64,000 bases of DNA, taken from positions 558,001 through 622,000 of the forward strand of contig NZ_CP015519.1 in assembly GCF_001887775.1 (NCBI RefSeq). Reading direction: 5' to 3'. The notes beneath the pieces were generated by a model that was not told the origin of the DNA, did not search any database, and saw only the letters and a list, made by a program, of their open reading frames with translations. Numbering within the stretch: position 1 is the stretch's first letter; each line of letters begins with the position of its first letter. Shown piece by piece: positions 35,526 through 43,153 of this stretch. Both the position numbers and the translations under genes were made by a program. The stretch comes from Syntrophotalea acetylenivorans (lineage in GTDB: Bacteria; Desulfobacterota; Desulfuromonadia; Desulfuromonadales; Syntrophotaleaceae).

Positions 35526-35546
35526 GTCGCCCCATATCCTATGCAA

Positions 35547-35579
35547 CTGTCAACCAATAGTCCTCGGCAGGTTGACAAT
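35547..35579. promoter_or_regulatory. BirA-type biotin operator
   Basis: TGTCAACC-N14-GGTTGACA (35548-35555 and 35570-35577) is an inverted repeat with the sequence type and spacing of biotin-repressor sites (TTGTNAACC/GGTTNACAA). It lies 31 bases before bioW, and the right arm includes a perfect -35 TTGACA, so binding of biotinyl-AMP-BirA would block the bio promoter. Confidence 0.8.
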
Positions 35580-35608
35580 GTTTGGATGGCCATGCTAGCT
35601 TTCGAGCC

Positions 35609-36415
35609 ATGAAAAGACCACTATTCAGTATTCGCATGCAGGCTTCAATAAACGGAAAGCACCTATCCGGCGCAGAGCGCCTGAGTGTCGCGGATGACCT
35701 TGAACGGTTAGCTGCAGGCATGGTGAAGAGGGCTTTGGGGCATATGCGAGGCAGGGCAGAGAAAATACAGCTTACCATTGAAGAAGTAGAAACTGGGCAA
35801 ATCGACACTGGAGTCCTGCCGGATTTGCATACGTATCTAGTGGACGATTATCATCATGGCCGACGGGCCGCAACCGCTATTTTAGTTAAATCGGGCGTAA
35901 CTCCTGTAGCAATCGCCAGGGCCATGGATGCTATGGCCTCCGGCGCAGCACCTGACGGTCGCAGTATGCGCGGAGCGATGCTTATCGATTCAAAGAACGG
36001 TAACCGTCTTGAACCGGATAAGGCGCGGGGAGTTCGTGTCAGTCGCATGGATCTGACCGAGCAAGCCCGTCATGAATTGATCCTCGGGCTGCAAGCTTTG
36101 GGCCTTGATAATGACCATGTTCGTGAAGCTCTGGTTTTAGCCGCAAAAGTTATTACCGCTCCCGGAATCGTAGCCGAGCTCTGTTGGTCCGATGATCCTG
36201 ACTATACCGCCGGCTATGTAGCAAGTGTTCAGCAGGGGTATATGCGATTTCCTCATCTTAAACCTCTGGGGGACGAACGGGGAGGGCGGGCATTTTTCCT
36301 CGCATCCGGGGAGCATGATTTGTCAGAGCTTATGGATTATCTGCAATCCAAGCCTTTACTCTTTGATCGTATCGGTCGATTGTACCGGGCTAAACCCTGG
36401 AGTGAAGACTTATGA
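35609..36415 (+). CDS. bioW: 6-carboxyhexanoate--CoA ligase (pimeloyl-CoA synthetase)
   Basis: Activates free pimelate to pimeloyl-CoA with ATP. 268 residues. Family features: FSIRMQAS...HLSGAERL at the N-terminus, RGAMLIDSKNG, a strongly conserved RGVRVSRMDL, the C-terminal YTAGYVAS and GGRAFFL. ATG 35609 is used because BioW proteins begin just before SIRMQAS; the Shine-Dalgarno is weak, possibly as transcripts are nearly leaderless. First gene behind the BirA-type operator; bioF overlaps its stop by four bases (ATGA). Confidence 0.9.
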   Translation: MKRPLFSIRMQASINGKHLSGAERLSVADDLERLAAGMVKRALGHMRGRAEKIQLTIEEVETGQIDTGVLPDLHTYLVDDYHHGRRAATAILVKSGVTPVAIARAMDAMASGAAPDGRSMRGAMLIDSKNGNRLEPDKARGVRVSRMDLTEQARHELILGLQALGLDNDHVREALVLAAKVITAPGIVAELCWSDDPDYTAGYVASVQQGYMRFPHLKPLGDERGGRAFFLASGEHDLSELMDYLQSKPLLFDRIGRLYRAKPWSEDL

Positions 36416-37587
36416 TCGACTGGCAATCTCAGCTTAACAGCCTGAATGACAGGGGCTTGCTTCGCCGTTTGCGTACGGTCACTAGCGATCAAGGTGCATA
36501 CGTCGAAATCGATGGCCAAAGGGTCCTGCTCCTTTGCTCTAATAACTATCTAGGCCTGGCTACTCACCCTAAAATAATCGAAGCAGCCCAAAGGGCGACA
36601 GCTCGCTACGGGGCGGGCAGTGGCGGCAGTCGGCTGATTTCCGGATCCATGAGGTGTCATCAGCTGCTGGAAGAAGACCTGGCGGCCTTCAAGGGAACTG
36701 AACGTGCGTTACTGTTCAATTCGGGTTATGCCGCCAACTGCGGAATCTTGCAGGGGCTTTTGGGGGAGGGCGATCTTATCTTCTCCGACTCCCTCAATCA
36801 CGCATCCATAATCGATGGTTGTCGCCTGAGCAAAGCTCGAACGATAATCTATCCTCACGGAGATTTTGAGGCTCTTGATGCCCTGATGATGCAGGAAGTT
36901 TCTCGTCGCCAGGGCCGCTGGTTGATGGTCACCGATGGCGTGTTCAGCATGGATGGCGACTTGGCGCCATTACCTGAATTGGTAAAACTAAAGAAACGGT
37001 ACGATGCCCTGCTAATGGTCGATGATGCCCATGGAACCGGTCTTTTAGGTGCCGGAGGTCGCGGCACCGGTGAATATCTGGAATGTCTGGAGGACATCGA
37101 TCTGCATATGGGCACCCTGGGCAAAGCGTTAGGGGGGGCGGGGGCTTATTTGGCAGGACCCTCAGCGGCTATCGAGCTACTTATCAACCGGGCACGTTCC
37201 TTTGTTTTCTCTACCAGTCTTCCTCCGGGAGTCCCCGCAGCAGCTTCGGCTGCCCTGGAAATCGTTGCCGGATCAGAAGGCGACGAACTGCGACAAAGGT
37301 TGGTTGAAAATCGAATCCGCTTTATCACCGGTTTGCGTCAGGGGGGCCTGGAGGTAGAGGAGCACCCCAGTCCCATCGTACCTATACTTACAGCCGAACC
37401 GGCACCGACTATGGCTGCCAGCGAGCGTTTGATAACTGAAGGATACTTTGTTCAGGGGATTCGCCCTCCGACGGTGCCCGCTGGCAGTTGTCGATTGCGG
37501 GCCACCCTGATGTCCCTGCATCAGCCATCCGATCTGGATGCCGCGGCGAAGGCAATCGTACAAGCCGTGCAAGGAGCCTCTCAATGA
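36412..37587 (+). CDS. bioF: 8-amino-7-oxononanoate synthase
   Basis: PLP enzyme condensing pimeloyl thioester with L-alanine. 391 residues. LLCSNNYLGLATHPK near the N-terminus, YGAGSGGSRLISGS, DDAHGTGLLG, and the PLP Lys in GTLGKALGGAGAYL. It starts in an ATGA overlap with bioW and ends in an ATGA overlap with the bioH-like gene, so the four genes are translationally coupled. It could use pimeloyl-CoA from BioW or pimeloyl-ACP from BioC/BioH. Confidence 0.95.
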   Translation: MIDWQSQLNSLNDRGLLRRLRTVTSDQGAYVEIDGQRVLLLCSNNYLGLATHPKIIEAAQRATARYGAGSGGSRLISGSMRCHQLLEEDLAAFKGTERALLFNSGYAANCGILQGLLGEGDLIFSDSLNHASIIDGCRLSKARTIIYPHGDFEALDALMMQEVSRRQGRWLMVTDGVFSMDGDLAPLPELVKLKKRYDALLMVDDAHGTGLLGAGGRGTGEYLECLEDIDLHMGTLGKALGGAGAYLAGPSAAIELLINRARSFVFSTSLPPGVPAAASAALEIVAGSEGDELRQRLVENRIRFITGLRQGGLEVEEHPSPIVPILTAEPAPTMAASERLITEGYFVQGIRPPTVPAGSCRLRATLMSLHQPSDLDAAAKAIVQAVQGASQ

Positions 37588-38390
37588 AAGAGTGGAATTT
37601 GGCAGACGGTCGTGTCCTGCGGTTTCGTCAGGCCGGCAGCGGTCCCACCCTGGTGCTTCTGCACGGCTGGGCTATGTCTTCAGCGGTTTTTGACGAAGCG
37701 GTACAGAATCTAAGTAACGAATTTTGCGTACTGGCACCCGATCTGCCCGGGCACGGCCAATCGACGAGCTGCAAAGATTATAGCCTCGATTCTTTGGCCA
37801 GGGACCTGGCCTTATGGATGGAAGGGTTGCAACTCACCGATGTTCGTCTTCTGGGCTGGTCCCTCGGCGGTCAAATCGCCCTTCGACTGGCCAGCCTGAC
37901 CAAACATCGTCTGTCCCGTCTATTACTAATAGCCACTACGCCACGATTCGTGGCTGACGAAGAATGGTCTCACGGGCTGGCCGAAGGCCAGGTGCGTATC
38001 ATGGCGCGGGGGCTACAGCGTCGTTTTGCCAGGACCCTTGAGGACTTTTTCAACCAGCAATTCGGTGAACAGGAGATAAATTCAGGCCGTCGGCAGTGGC
38101 TCAGTGAACATCTTTCGCCATCGGTCATGCCACCGCAGCAGGAAGCCGCTTTAGGCGCCTTGGAGACCCTGCGAACGAGCGATTTGCGCGCAGAGTTGGT
38201 CGAATTAGAGCTGCCCACGCTGGTTCTGCATGGGACAGAAGACAAGATTATTCCTTTGGGTGCTGGACGTTATCTTGCCGGGACTTTAGCACAAGCCCGT
38301 TTTCAACCGCTGGAGCAGGCTGGACATGCCCCCTTTCTCAGTTGTCCTGAAGAGGTCTTTCAACTATGGCGGGAGTTTTGCCAACCATGA
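37584..38390 (+). CDS. bioH: Pimeloyl-ACP methyl ester esterase (BioH-like alpha/beta hydrolase)
   Basis: 268-residue alpha/beta hydrolase. Oxyanion segment LVLLHGWAMSS, nucleophile Ser93 in LLGWSLGGQIAL, probable Asp near 220 (HGTEDKIIP), and His248 in AGHAPFLS, all closely matching BioH. In the BioC-BioH route it removes the methyl group from pimeloyl-ACP methyl ester. It overlaps bioF and bioC by four bases each. An in-frame extension back to 37488 lies inside bioF and is rejected. BioH assignment over a generic esterase rests on motif and neighbours. Confidence 0.85.
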   Translation: MKEWNLADGRVLRFRQAGSGPTLVLLHGWAMSSAVFDEAVQNLSNEFCVLAPDLPGHGQSTSCKDYSLDSLARDLALWMEGLQLTDVRLLGWSLGGQIALRLASLTKHRLSRLLLIATTPRFVADEEWSHGLAEGQVRIMARGLQRRFARTLEDFFNQQFGEQEINSGRRQWLSEHLSPSVMPPQQEAALGALETLRTSDLRAELVELELPTLVLHGTEDKIIPLGAGRYLAGTLAQARFQPLEQAGHAPFLSCPEEVFQLWREFCQP

Positions 38391-39196
38391 TAGCAGCGGT
38401 AGATAGTCGCCGTTTGCGACGCAATTTCAGTACAAGCGCCGACAGTTACGATCACCATGCCCAGGTTCAAAAACAGGTCGTGGCCAATCTGTTGAACTTT
38501 ATCGCACCCTCCTGCCCGGAACAGGGGACCTTCCTTGATGTCGGCTGCGGCACCGGGACTCTGTCTTACGAACTCTGTAGAATCCATCCTCAACTGCAGC
38601 CCGTTCTGTCGGATATTGCCCATGGTATGACCTTGCAAGGTCGCAGCCGCCTGTCTAAAGCATTGGCAGTCGATGCTGCCGCCGAAGCCTTGCCCTTTGC
38701 CGATTACAGCCTGGATATGGTCTGCTCTTCGTCCGTCTATCAATGGGTTCTTGACCTCCCAGGCGCCTTTGCCGAAAGTGCTCGGATTTTACATGAGGGA
38801 GGTCTCTTCGCCTTTGCATTGTTCGGGAAGAATACCCTCAGGGAGCTTAAAACAGCTTATCGGGAGGCAGCAAGAATCCATGGAGGGGAGACAGGACACC
38901 TGCACGAGTTGCCGGATATGGCTACCGTTGAACAGGCCTTGAATGCGGCCGGATTTGTGCAGATAGAGCTCCAACGGCAGGAACTTGTTGAATACCATAG
39001 GGATGTAACGGATCTGTTGCGCAGCCTGAAACGGATCGGTGCCGGCAATGCCAGTTCAAGAGCCCCCCGCGGTTTGGCATCCCGCAGCCAACTACAGAAA
39101 ATGACCGCTATCTACCGGCAACGTTACGGGAAGAACGACCAAATTCCAGCAAGTTACGAAGTCCTATTCGGGATGGCGACAGCCCCGACACGATAA
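38387..39196 (+). CDS. bioC: Malonyl-ACP O-methyltransferase
   Basis: SAM methyltransferase that caps malonyl-ACP so fatty-acid enzymes can build the pimeloyl chain. 269 residues. N-terminal RRNFSTSADSYDHHAQVQ is the BioC hallmark; the SAM site is FLDVGCGTGTLS, followed by SSSVYQWVLD. ATG 38387 overlaps the bioH-like stop (ATGA) and has GGGAG upstream. Last gene of the biotin operon; no bioA, bioD or bioB is in the window. Confidence 0.92.
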   Translation: MIAAVDSRRLRRNFSTSADSYDHHAQVQKQVVANLLNFIAPSCPEQGTFLDVGCGTGTLSYELCRIHPQLQPVLSDIAHGMTLQGRSRLSKALAVDAAAEALPFADYSLDMVCSSSVYQWVLDLPGAFAESARILHEGGLFAFALFGKNTLRELKTAYREAARIHGGETGHLHELPDMATVEQALNAAGFVQIELQRQELVEYHRDVTDLLRSLKRIGAGNASSRAPRGLASRSQLQKMTAIYRQRYGKNDQIPASYEVLFGMATAPTR

Positions 39197-39222
39197 TAAT
39201 AACGTAAGATAGCCAGAGCGGG

Positions 39223-39522
39223 TTATTTGCAGGGGGCTTGTTTGAAGAGAGCTTGGATGATCAGGCGGGCTTGTTCCGAAATGACCGAATAGTAAACTTC
39301 TACGCCGCTGCGCCGTCCTTCTATTATGCCTTTGTTCTTGAGCAAGGCAAGGTGTTGGGATACGGTGGCTTGAGGCAGGCCAAGGCATTCCCATATTTTT
39401 TTGACATTACAGGCTTCCGACAGCAGGCCGGCGACTATTTTAAGCCGAATCGGGTGGCCGAGAACCTTGAGAATTTCTGCTTCTCGCTCGTAACTTTGGG
39501 TCTTGATAAAATCTTCTGGCAT
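39223..39522 (-). CDS. ArsR/SmtB family transcriptional regulator
   Basis: Winged-helix repressor of 99 residues. LKVLGHPIRLKIVAGLL and the recognition helix LPQATVSQHLALLKNKGII are typical. Cys residues lie at the ArsR-like position (EACNVKKIWECLG) and near the C-terminus (APCK), so metalloid, metal or thiol sensing is possible. Divergent from the cation antiporter gene, with the AATAT-ATGA-ATATT repeat (39558-39571) between them as a likely operator. GAGGAAAAC precedes the ATG. Confidence 0.88.
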   Translation of the reverse strand: MPEDFIKTQSYEREAEILKVLGHPIRLKIVAGLLSEACNVKKIWECLGLPQATVSQHLALLKNKGIIEGRRSGVEVYYSVISEQARLIIQALFKQAPCK

Positions 39523-39557
39523 GTTTTCCTCTGTGTCGGAAGTATTGTAAGAAATTG

Positions 39558-39571
39558 AATATATGAATATT
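39558..39571. promoter_or_regulatory. Candidate ArsR-family operator
   Basis: AATAT-ATGA-ATATT, a perfect AT-rich inverted repeat of the kind bound by ArsR/SmtB proteins, between the regulator and the divergent antiporter operon. Confidence 0.5.
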
Positions 39572-39662
39572 AGTGATCGGATTCTTTGATGTCAATCGCT
39601 TTTTCCAGCCATTAACAAAGTCATTCAGCAACGCTGATAATTTCCAGGAGATATTTCGATAA

Positions 39663-40595
39663 ATGGTAGCCGCTTTCTTTTTTCTGCTCGGGTTGGCGAT
39701 TCTATATGTTGGCGCTGAAACCATGGTCAATTCCAGTTCTCGTTTAGCCGCTTCCTATGGGATACGCCCATTGATTATCGGCATGACCGTAGTTGCTTTC
39801 GGTACCAGTATGCCGGAAATGATGGTGTCCTTGCTGGCTTCTTTTAAAGGATCGACTGATATTGCAGCCGGCAATATCGTTGGTTCCAATGTCGCCAATA
39901 TCGGACTGATACTCGGTTTTACCGCATTAATAGCTCCGCTTTTAGTCCCCCGTTCGCTTCTTAGACGGGAGGTGCCCTTCATGATCGGCGCCTCGCTGTT
40001 GTTGTTCGTACTGGTGCTCGATGGATATCTCGGCTTTTATGACGGGGCGCTCTTATTTGCCCTGTTATTGGTATTTCTCGGTTATTGTCTGCGTACAGCA
40101 CGCAAAATGGGAGATGACGCCGGTCAGGGTTCTTCCATGATGGCCAGCAGGTCCCGACCCAGGGATCTGTTTCTGGTGTTGATAGGGATTGCAGGCCTCG
40201 GCATCGGCGCGGAAATGATGGTTCGTTCTGCGGTGATCCTGGCCCGTGCATTTGGTATCTCGGAGTTGGTTATTGGGATCAGCGTGGTGGCCATCGGCAC
40301 CAGTTTGCCGGAGTTGGCCGCCAGCGGTCTCAGTGCTTTGAAGGGACACGCCGATCTGAGTATCGGCAATGTGCTTGGCAGTAATATTTTCAATATTCTA
40401 TTCGTGCTCGGGATCTGCCCCATGATTCGTCCCATGGCTGTCGACCCGTCGTTGTTGCAGTTGCAACTGCCTGTCATGCTGGTTTTCTCTATCGGTCTTA
40501 TTCCTTTGCTGGGACACCGCTATAAAATCTGCCGCTGGAAGGGGCTCCTGCTTCTTGGCGGTTACCTGGCGTTTATTATAGGACTTTTTCTATGA
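39663..40595 (+). CDS. Sodium/calcium exchanger family (CaCA) antiporter, YrbG-like
   Basis: 310-residue inner-membrane cation antiporter with about ten hydrophobic helices. Two inverted alpha-repeats are clear: VVAFGTSMPEMMVSLLAS...GNIVGSNVANIGLILG and VVAIGTSLPELAASGLSA...GNVLGSNIFNILFVLG. The Glu in each PE pair is the ion-binding residue in this family. CCAGGAG precedes the ATG. It shares an ATGA overlap with the DUF3108 gene. Exchange of calcium or another divalent cation for sodium or protons is inferred from the family. Confidence 0.92.
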   Translation: MVAAFFFLLGLAILYVGAETMVNSSSRLAASYGIRPLIIGMTVVAFGTSMPEMMVSLLASFKGSTDIAAGNIVGSNVANIGLILGFTALIAPLLVPRSLLRREVPFMIGASLLLFVLVLDGYLGFYDGALLFALLLVFLGYCLRTARKMGDDAGQGSSMMASRSRPRDLFLVLIGIAGLGIGAEMMVRSAVILARAFGISELVIGISVVAIGTSLPELAASGLSALKGHADLSIGNVLGSNIFNILFVLGICPMIRPMAVDPSLLQLQLPVMLVFSIGLIPLLGHRYKICRWKGLLLLGGYLAFIIGLFL

Positions 40596-41425
40596 GATTT
40601 ATCTGGAAGCATCTCTTCATTGTTTTTGGATTATCATTCCTCCTTTTCGCTAGTGCAGAGGGTCAGGATCTCGCTACCACTGTTGACCCTGACGAAAAGA
40701 GAGAACCTGTACATCCCGCTGTCGAACAGTATCGCTACGATATTGCTTTTTTATGGTTTGATCGTCTGGCCGAAGCTCAATTAAGCCTTCAGCCGGTCGA
40801 AGAGCCGAACCGCTGGCAGGCAACCCTGGAAGCTAATACACTCGGTGTTGCAGCATGGTTAACCAGCGACCGTGCCCAAAGTTATGTCTCCTTGATGCAA
40901 CTCGACAAGGAAGAGGGCTTTACTTCTTTACGCCATGATTCGAACATCAGTAAAACTAAAGAAGGCCGGAAGCGGGTGCGACTCAAAAGATACCTGTTCG
41001 ACCACAAACAACAGAAAATAATCCAGAGGGTCACTCGTAACGGTCGGCAAAAAGAGGATCTTGTTCTACCGATGCCTCCGGTCAAACCTAACGATATTCT
41101 GACCGCCTTTTATAATTTCCGGCAAGGTGTTTACGGGCCATTGGTCAAAGGCGCAAAATATCGTATACCGACTTATAGTCGAATGGTTGCCAGTGAAATT
41201 ATCGTTGAAGTGCTGGCAGATAAGCAGAGACCGCGCAGCCCCAAATTCCCCAAACAAGGGCTCCTTCTCAAAGTACAGATCGACAAAGAAGTCTTCGATA
41301 CCGACAACGGCATCGTGTATGTCTGGCTGGATGCTCAGGGCAGGCCGGCTCAGGTCGTGGTAGAAGACGTTATCGGCATGGGGGATGTGCGTTGTACTTT
41401 ACAACAGAAAGGGCAGAGTTCATGA
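40592..41425 (+). CDS. DUF3108 domain exported protein
   Basis: 277 residues with a signal peptide (FIVFGLSFLLFASAEG), then the DUF3108 pattern: YDIAFLWFDRLAEAQLSL, repeated short beta-like segments, DILTAFYNFRQ and a late VYVWLDAQGRPAQVVVEDVIGMGDVRCTL. Likely an envelope beta-rich protein; no enzymatic function is known. Overlaps the antiporter gene upstream and the pyrophosphatase gene downstream by four bases each. Confidence 0.8.
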   Translation: MRFIWKHLFIVFGLSFLLFASAEGQDLATTVDPDEKREPVHPAVEQYRYDIAFLWFDRLAEAQLSLQPVEEPNRWQATLEANTLGVAAWLTSDRAQSYVSLMQLDKEEGFTSLRHDSNISKTKEGRKRVRLKRYLFDHKQQKIIQRVTRNGRQKEDLVLPMPPVKPNDILTAFYNFRQGVYGPLVKGAKYRIPTYSRMVASEIIVEVLADKQRPRSPKFPKQGLLLKVQIDKEVFDTDNGIVYVWLDAQGRPAQVVVEDVIGMGDVRCTLQQKGQSS

Positions 41426-43071
41426 TCGAACCCCTGGTATATGTTGTCGGCCACAAGCATCCCGATACGGACTCAATATGCAGCGCCATCGGTTATGCCC
41501 GTTTGCGTCAATTGCAGGGTTTGACCGGCGTGACCGCTGCCCGTGCCGGAAATCTTAATCGGCAAACGGAATTTGTACTGAAACATCTCGTTGTCGACGT
41601 TCCGCCCTTGCTCACCGATGTTTCTCCCAGGGTACGGGATTTGGTCCGTTCTCCCGCCGTTACCATCGGTGGTGAGACCCCTCTGGCCATTGTTTTAGAA
41701 CAACTCCATCATCATGATGTCCGTCTTCTACCGGTAATTGATGAGGAACAACGCCCGCAAGGCCTGATGATGCTCAAACGAGCGGCTGAAGGATTTTTAC
41801 TGCCGTCCGATGAAAGTGCAAGCCGGCGGGTATTGACCTCTTTAGCGGCACTGCAGGAATGTCTGCAGGGCAGGGCCCTAAACAGCATCGACGATAGGAA
41901 ACTCGAAGAGCTGGAACTTTATGTCGGCGCTATGGCCTTTGAATCCTTTGCAGAGCGGGTGGCCCATTGCGACCCGCGCCGGCTGCTTATCATTACCGGG
42001 GACCGACAGGAAATTCAGGCTCACGCCGTAAACCTCGGCGTACGCGTTCTGGTGATTACCGGTGGCGGAACCATCTCGCCGGAGTTATTGACGATGGCCC
42101 GTCAGAAACAGGTAACCGTTCTCAGTACAAACTTTGACACCGCCACAGCCGCCTGGCGAGCGCGGCTGTCGACCCCGGCTCATTGTCTTATGGAGCGCAA
42201 CTGTCCTACGGTGGGTCTTCTCGATTGTCGCGAAGATTTACGGCTGAAATTGCTTCATGGGGGATGCCCTGGCGTCCTCGTCCTCGATAGCGCCGGTAAA
42301 GTCACCGCTGTAGCCACTAAAAGCGACCTTTTGGTTGAAACGCCCCTCAAATTGATTCTGGTCGATCATAATGAACTGTCCCAGGCCGTAACCGGTGCCG
42401 ACCGGGTAGAGATTCTGGAAGTGATCGACCACCACAGGCTGGGGAACTTTCATACCGAGAAGCCGATTCGCTTTATCAACCAGCCATTGGGAAGCACCTG
42501 CTCTCTTGTTGCCAGTCTCTACCGTCAAGCTGGATTGGAACCCGAGAAAGAGTGCGCGGGTTTGCTGCTGGCCGGGTTGCTCTCCGACACGGTCCTCCTC
42601 AAATCCCCCACCACCACCGATATTGATCGAGAGTTAGCCTCCTGGCTGGGAGAGCTGGCACAACTCGATCCGCAAAACTTTGGTCAGGAGATGTTCGCCG
42701 CGGGCAGTGTCCTGAGCGCTTATGAAAGCACGGAACAATTGATCCTGTCGGACTTTAAGGAATATCGTGCAGGAGAACGCTTGTTCGGGGTAGGGCAGGT
42801 GGAAGTGGTTGGATTTGAAGAATTTCACGGTATTAAACAGGCCCTTCGTCAAGAACTTGCTGATTTGCGACAACGACGAGGCATGTCAGCCGCCGGACTG
42901 CTGGTGACGGATATCGTGCGGGAGACCAGTTTGTTGTTGGCCGACGGGGAAGCCGATTTGCCCTATCGAATTGGCTATCCGGAACTGGAACCGGGACTGT
43001 ACGAACTGCAGGACGTGCTGTCCCGTAAAAAGCAGTTGGTGCCCCATCTGCTTAAAGTCTTGCAAGGCTAA
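41422..43071 (+). CDS. Manganese-dependent inorganic pyrophosphatase with CBS and DRTGG domains
   Basis: Family II PPase splitting PPi to two phosphates in the cytosol. 549 residues, much longer than simple family II enzymes (~310). Metal-site pieces: VGHKHPDTDSI at the start, LSDTVLLKSPTTTD, and the DHH motif VIDHHRLGNF. The insert (about residues 65-300) carries two CBS halves around a DRTGG-like TGDRQEIQ segment, which in relatives binds adenine nucleotides to regulate activity. ATG 41422 overlaps the DUF3108 stop (ATGA). Confidence 0.9.
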   Translation: MIEPLVYVVGHKHPDTDSICSAIGYARLRQLQGLTGVTAARAGNLNRQTEFVLKHLVVDVPPLLTDVSPRVRDLVRSPAVTIGGETPLAIVLEQLHHHDVRLLPVIDEEQRPQGLMMLKRAAEGFLLPSDESASRRVLTSLAALQECLQGRALNSIDDRKLEELELYVGAMAFESFAERVAHCDPRRLLIITGDRQEIQAHAVNLGVRVLVITGGGTISPELLTMARQKQVTVLSTNFDTATAAWRARLSTPAHCLMERNCPTVGLLDCREDLRLKLLHGGCPGVLVLDSAGKVTAVATKSDLLVETPLKLILVDHNELSQAVTGADRVEILEVIDHHRLGNFHTEKPIRFINQPLGSTCSLVASLYRQAGLEPEKECAGLLLAGLLSDTVLLKSPTTTDIDRELASWLGELAQLDPQNFGQEMFAAGSVLSAYESTEQLILSDFKEYRAGERLFGVGQVEVVGFEEFHGIKQALRQELADLRQRRGMSAAGLLVTDIVRETSLLLADGEADLPYRIGYPELEPGLYELQDVLSRKKQLVPHLLKVLQG

Positions 43072-43105
43072 GAGACAAATATTTACCTGTTGTTATCAGT
43101 ACGCA

Positions 43106-43135
43106 GAAAAGCCGGGATTAAATCCCGGCTTTTCA
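43106..43135. terminator. Bidirectional terminator between the pyrophosphatase and DUF255 genes
   Basis: AAAAGCCGGGATT-AAATCCCGGCTTTT; perfect stem with A/T flanks serving convergent genes. Confidence 0.85.
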
Positions 43136-43153
43136 CGTTGGAAGCTGTTTTGG

